A stretch of DNA of 58,123 bases, taken from NCBI GenBank assembly GCA_902540805.1, contig CACBON010000007.1:1-58123 (forward strand). The letters are read 5' to 3'. Positions 55,265-58,123 of this stretch are shown piece by piece. The translations under genes and the position numbers were made by a program. Origin of the DNA: an uncultured Alphaproteobacteria bacterium. Its GTDB lineage: Bacteria; Pseudomonadota; Alphaproteobacteria; Methylaequorales; Methylaequoraceae. The notes below the pieces were generated by a model. The model saw only the letters and a list, made by a program, of their open reading frames with translations, did not search any database and was not told where the DNA came from. The number at the start of each line of letters is the position of its first letter. Position 1 is the first letter of the stretch.

Positions 55265-56742
55265 TTTTTTTTTAAATACTCTTTAGCTATAATTTTGTCA
55301 CTGAAAAAAATTTTTTTGTTTTTTATTATCTGATAGTTTTCATGCCCTTTTCCTGCAATAAGTAATACATCTTCTTCTGATAAAAAATTAACCGCTTTTT
55401 TAATTGCTATTTCTCTATTTCCAATAACTTTAATTTTTTTTAAATCTTCTGATTTCAGATTGCGAATCATATCATCTCTTATTTTTCTAGGATCTTCAAA
55501 TCTTGGATTATCGTCAGTTATTACTATTGTGTCGGAATATTTTAAGGCTTCTTCAGTCATTTGACTTCTTTTAAATTTATCTCTATTTCCGCCACATCCA
55601 AATACAAGAATTAATTTTCCTGAGGTTATTTTTTTTAATGAAGATAAAACTTTAGTAATTGCATCAGGAGAATGAGCATAGTCTACAAAAACTCTTATAT
55701 TTTTTTTATCAAAGATTTTTTCTAATCTACCTGATGGATTTTTTAATTCAGAAATGATTTGTAAGTCGGTAGTTCGTAATTTTTTATTAAAAACCAAAAT
55801 TAGAGAACAAAGCATATTGTAAATTTCAAATTCAGCGCAACAATTGATTTTGAGGGTGATGTACTTATTACAAAAAAAAATTTTTACTTCAAAAATATTA
55901 TTAACTCTTTTTATTGATTTAATTTTTAAAAAACTTGCCTTTTTCCCATAATCTAAGATTTGTATGTTATTTTTTTTGCATAATTTTAAAAAAAAGTTTG
56001 AAAACTTAGAGTCTGTATTAATTACTGCAATTGTTCTTTTTTTTATATGAGAAGTGAATAAAAGTGATTTAGCTAATTTATAATTATTCATTGTTTTATG
56101 ATAATCTAAATGATCATTTGTAAGGTTTGAGAATCCCACTATGTCAAACTTAATAGGGGAAAGTCTTCTTTGATCGAGTCCGATACTTGATGCTTCAAAT
56201 ACTACTTTTTCACAACCTAATTCACCTAATTTTTTTAATATTTTGTGATTATTTATAACATCTGGTGTAGTAAGTTTAGAGATCATATTGAGCTTCTTTT
56301 TATACTGTATCCCCAACGTTCCAATAGATGCTCCATTCATTTTTTTTTTTCTCCAGATTTGATTTACGTAAAATGAAATGCTTGTTTTTCCATTTGTCCC
56401 GGTGATCGCAATCTTTTCTTTAATGTTATTTCGAAAAAAAATTGAGCAAACTTTTGAAATAAAAAGTCTAACATCTTCGACTTGGATAAATGCAACTGAA
56501 TTGCTTTTTCTAAAATTTTTGGGTATCTCGTCACTTTTAGATAAGACAATAGCTATATTTTTATAATTAAGTAAGTCTTTAATGAAATCAAACCCATTAT
56601 GTGAGCCACCCTTAATAGCTGCAAAAATGAAGTTGTTTCTAACTTGACAAGAGTGAATTGAAATGCCTTTAACAAAAAAATTTAAAGGGTTGGTTATTTT
56701 AGTTTGTAAATTTGATTTTTTTATTATGTCTTTTAATTTCAT
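55261..56742 (-). CDS. murE: UDP-MurNAc-L-Ala-D-Glu--DAP ligase
   Basis: AITGTNGKTSISF, GTLGIQY, LTTPD, SSIGLDQRRL, FVDYAHSPDAI, FGCGGNRDKFKR, TDDNPRFEDP (DNPR, meso-DAP type). Confidence 0.96.
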   Translation of the reverse strand: MKLKDIIKKSNLQTKITNPLNFFVKGISIHSCQVRNNFIFAAIKGGSHNGFDFIKDLLNYKNIAIVLSKSDEIPKNFRKSNSVAFIQVEDVRLFISKVCSIFFRNNIKEKIAITGTNGKTSISFYVNQIWRKKKMNGASIGTLGIQYKKKLNMISKLTTPDVINNHKILKKLGELGCEKVVFEASSIGLDQRRLSPIKFDIVGFSNLTNDHLDYHKTMNNYKLAKSLLFTSHIKKRTIAVINTDSKFSNFFLKLCKKNNIQILDYGKKASFLKIKSIKRVNNIFEVKIFFCNKYITLKINCCAEFEIYNMLCSLILVFNKKLRTTDLQIISELKNPSGRLEKIFDKKNIRVFVDYAHSPDAITKVLSSLKKITSGKLILVFGCGGNRDKFKRSQMTEEALKYSDTIVITDDNPRFEDPRKIRDDMIRNLKSEDLKKIKVIGNREIAIKKAVNFLSEEDVLLIAGKGHENYQIIKNKKIFFSDKIIAKEYLKKK

Positions 56743-56743
56743 T

Positions 56744-58123
56744 CTAATTTCTTGAGTAATTGTCCTTAGTTATTATGGGTGAAATTTTTTTTACAATTTT
56801 CGAGAAAGTTGGAGCTGCAGTATTGCCACCAGTGGTTTCTTTATTATTTGCGACGTTTTTTTGCGGCTCATCAAAAAGAACAAAAGTAAGAAATTCTGGA
56901 GAATTGGCTGGAAAAACACCAATGAAGGAAGTTATTTTCTTTTCTTCTGAATAATTTCCTTTCTCTACTTTTTTTGAAGTTCCTGTTTTACCACCTATTA
57001 AAAGTCCTTTAACCTTTGCCTTCTTTCCAGTTCCGTCTATGACTATTTTATGTATTAGTTCATTAATTTTTTGAGATGTGTCAGAGGAGAAAACTTTTAC
57101 TTTTTTTTGATTAATACCGTTTTTTATTAACAACGGTTGAATTTTATATCCGCCATTAACTAGAGATGAAAAAGCAGTTATTAAACTAATTGGAGAGAGT
57201 GACAAGCCGTATCCATAACTAATAAATTTTGAGTGAGATTCCCAATTTATTGGAAGTTTGTTTGAAACAACATTCAACCCTGTTATATTAAGTTTTTCAG
57301 TAAGTCCAACTTTTTTAAAAAATTGTTTCTGTTTGTTTGGTCCAAATGATTCGAAAATTTTTACACTTCCAATATTAGAAGATTTAACGAAAACATCATC
57401 AAAATTTAAAATTTTTTGATCAATATGATCATCTAGAATATGTTTTTCGTTTGTAATTTGATATCCATCAGAAATCTCAAATTCATTGAATTGAATTTCA
57501 GATTCAGACTCATATACCATAGCAGCATTAAAAATCTTCAATGTAGATCCCATTTCGTATCTAGCTTCAGCATTAAGATTATTTTCTGTCTTAGGGAGTA
57601 TTGACTTAGGATAATTTGGATTGAAGTCAGGGAGTGAGACCATAGAAAAAATTTCTCCACTTTTCACATTCATTACAACTGCAAGAGCTGCCTTAGCCTT
57701 GTATTCAATTAAACTTTTGTATAACTCTTCTCTTACAATGTTTTGTATACGCAAATCAACGGTAAGTTTTAAATTTTGTCCTTCAACAAGTTCTTTGTTC
57801 ATATTCTTTTCAATTTTACTTATTAATTCGTTTGTTTTAAGACCTATCAAATTTGAGAAGATATTATGTTGTGGATAAACTCTTTTTTTTGATTTATGAA
57901 GTTTTATAGCTGGATCTCCAACGGATCTTAATTTATTTAGTTCAGTTGGGGAGATATCTTTTTTTATTAAAGAATATTGTTCTTTGTTAAATATTCTTTC
58001 AAAAAAAATTGACTCTTTCTCTTCAAAAATTTCAGAGAGGACGTTCTTTAATTTTTTCTTATCTAGCGATTTCTTTATATCAACATAAAGATCATTAGTA
58101 TCAATGGAAGTAGCAATTATCTC
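56744..58123 (-). CDS. ftsI: Peptidoglycan D,D-transpeptidase FtsI (PBP3), 5'-partial at window end
   Basis: Frame stays open to the window edge (EIIATSIDTNDLYVDI...KRVYPQHNIFSNLIGLKTNE); YEMGSTLKIF (SxxK), SSNIGSVKI (SxN), GGKTGTSKK (KTG). Confidence 0.96.
   Translation of the reverse strand, partial: EIIATSIDTNDLYVDIKKSLDKKKLKNVLSEIFEEKESIFFERIFNKEQYSLIKKDISPTELNKLRSVGDPAIKLHKSKKRVYPQHNIFSNLIGLKTNELISKIEKNMNKELVEGQNLKLTVDLRIQNIVREELYKSLIEYKAKAALAVVMNVKSGEIFSMVSLPDFNPNYPKSILPKTENNLNAEARYEMGSTLKIFNAAMVYESESEIQFNEFEISDGYQITNEKHILDDHIDQKILNFDDVFVKSSNIGSVKIFESFGPNKQKQFFKKVGLTEKLNITGLNVVSNKLPINWESHSKFISYGYGLSLSPISLITAFSSLVNGGYKIQPLLIKNGINQKKVKVFSSDTSQKINELIHKIVIDGTGKKAKVKGLLIGGKTGTSKKVEKGNYSEEKKITSFIGVFPANSPEFLTFVLFDEPQKNVANNKETTGGNTAAPTFSKIVKKISPIITKDNYSRN

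Noticed and set aside
57862-57880. TTATCCACA DnaA-box match near 57870
   Set aside because: Lies inside the conserved VYP coding region of ftsI; likely coincidental.

Overview
AT-rich, gene-dense, housekeeping-type bacterial chromosome segment. Gene content and order look alphaproteobacterial (lineage is inference). No CRISPR array, transposase, integrase, phage genes or recognisable defence cassette was seen. Main blocks: prs-rplY; pgeF-midA-lgt-hldD; ybjN-like/proC; an EnvZ/OmpR-like pair; ilvE; a molybdenum-cofactor set (moaE-moaD-moeA-mobB) with pgsA-uvrC; SDR-uvrB; an aspartate aminotransferase, panE-like, trxB, greA, carB-carA; yqeY-dnaG-rpoD-tRNA(CAT); mlaC-mlaA; metF plus a two-gene metH; uvrD-prmA-pepP; and recN-bamD-lpxC followed by a long dcw cluster (ftsA to ftsI). 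I did not find a convincing new multi-gene system. The features most worth a second look are: (i) an exact 205-bp copy of internal moaE sequence lying between a frameshifted rplY end and a 3'-truncated pgeF, where pth/ychF would often be expected; (ii) a 37-nt poly-T tract; (iii) the same, largest intergenic gap (about 300 bp), carrying a perfect DnaA-box 9-mer inside an inverted repeat plus direct repeats; (iv) absence of ftsZ between ftsA and lpxC. Items (i) and (ii) could be assembly or amplification artefacts and should be tested against reads first.
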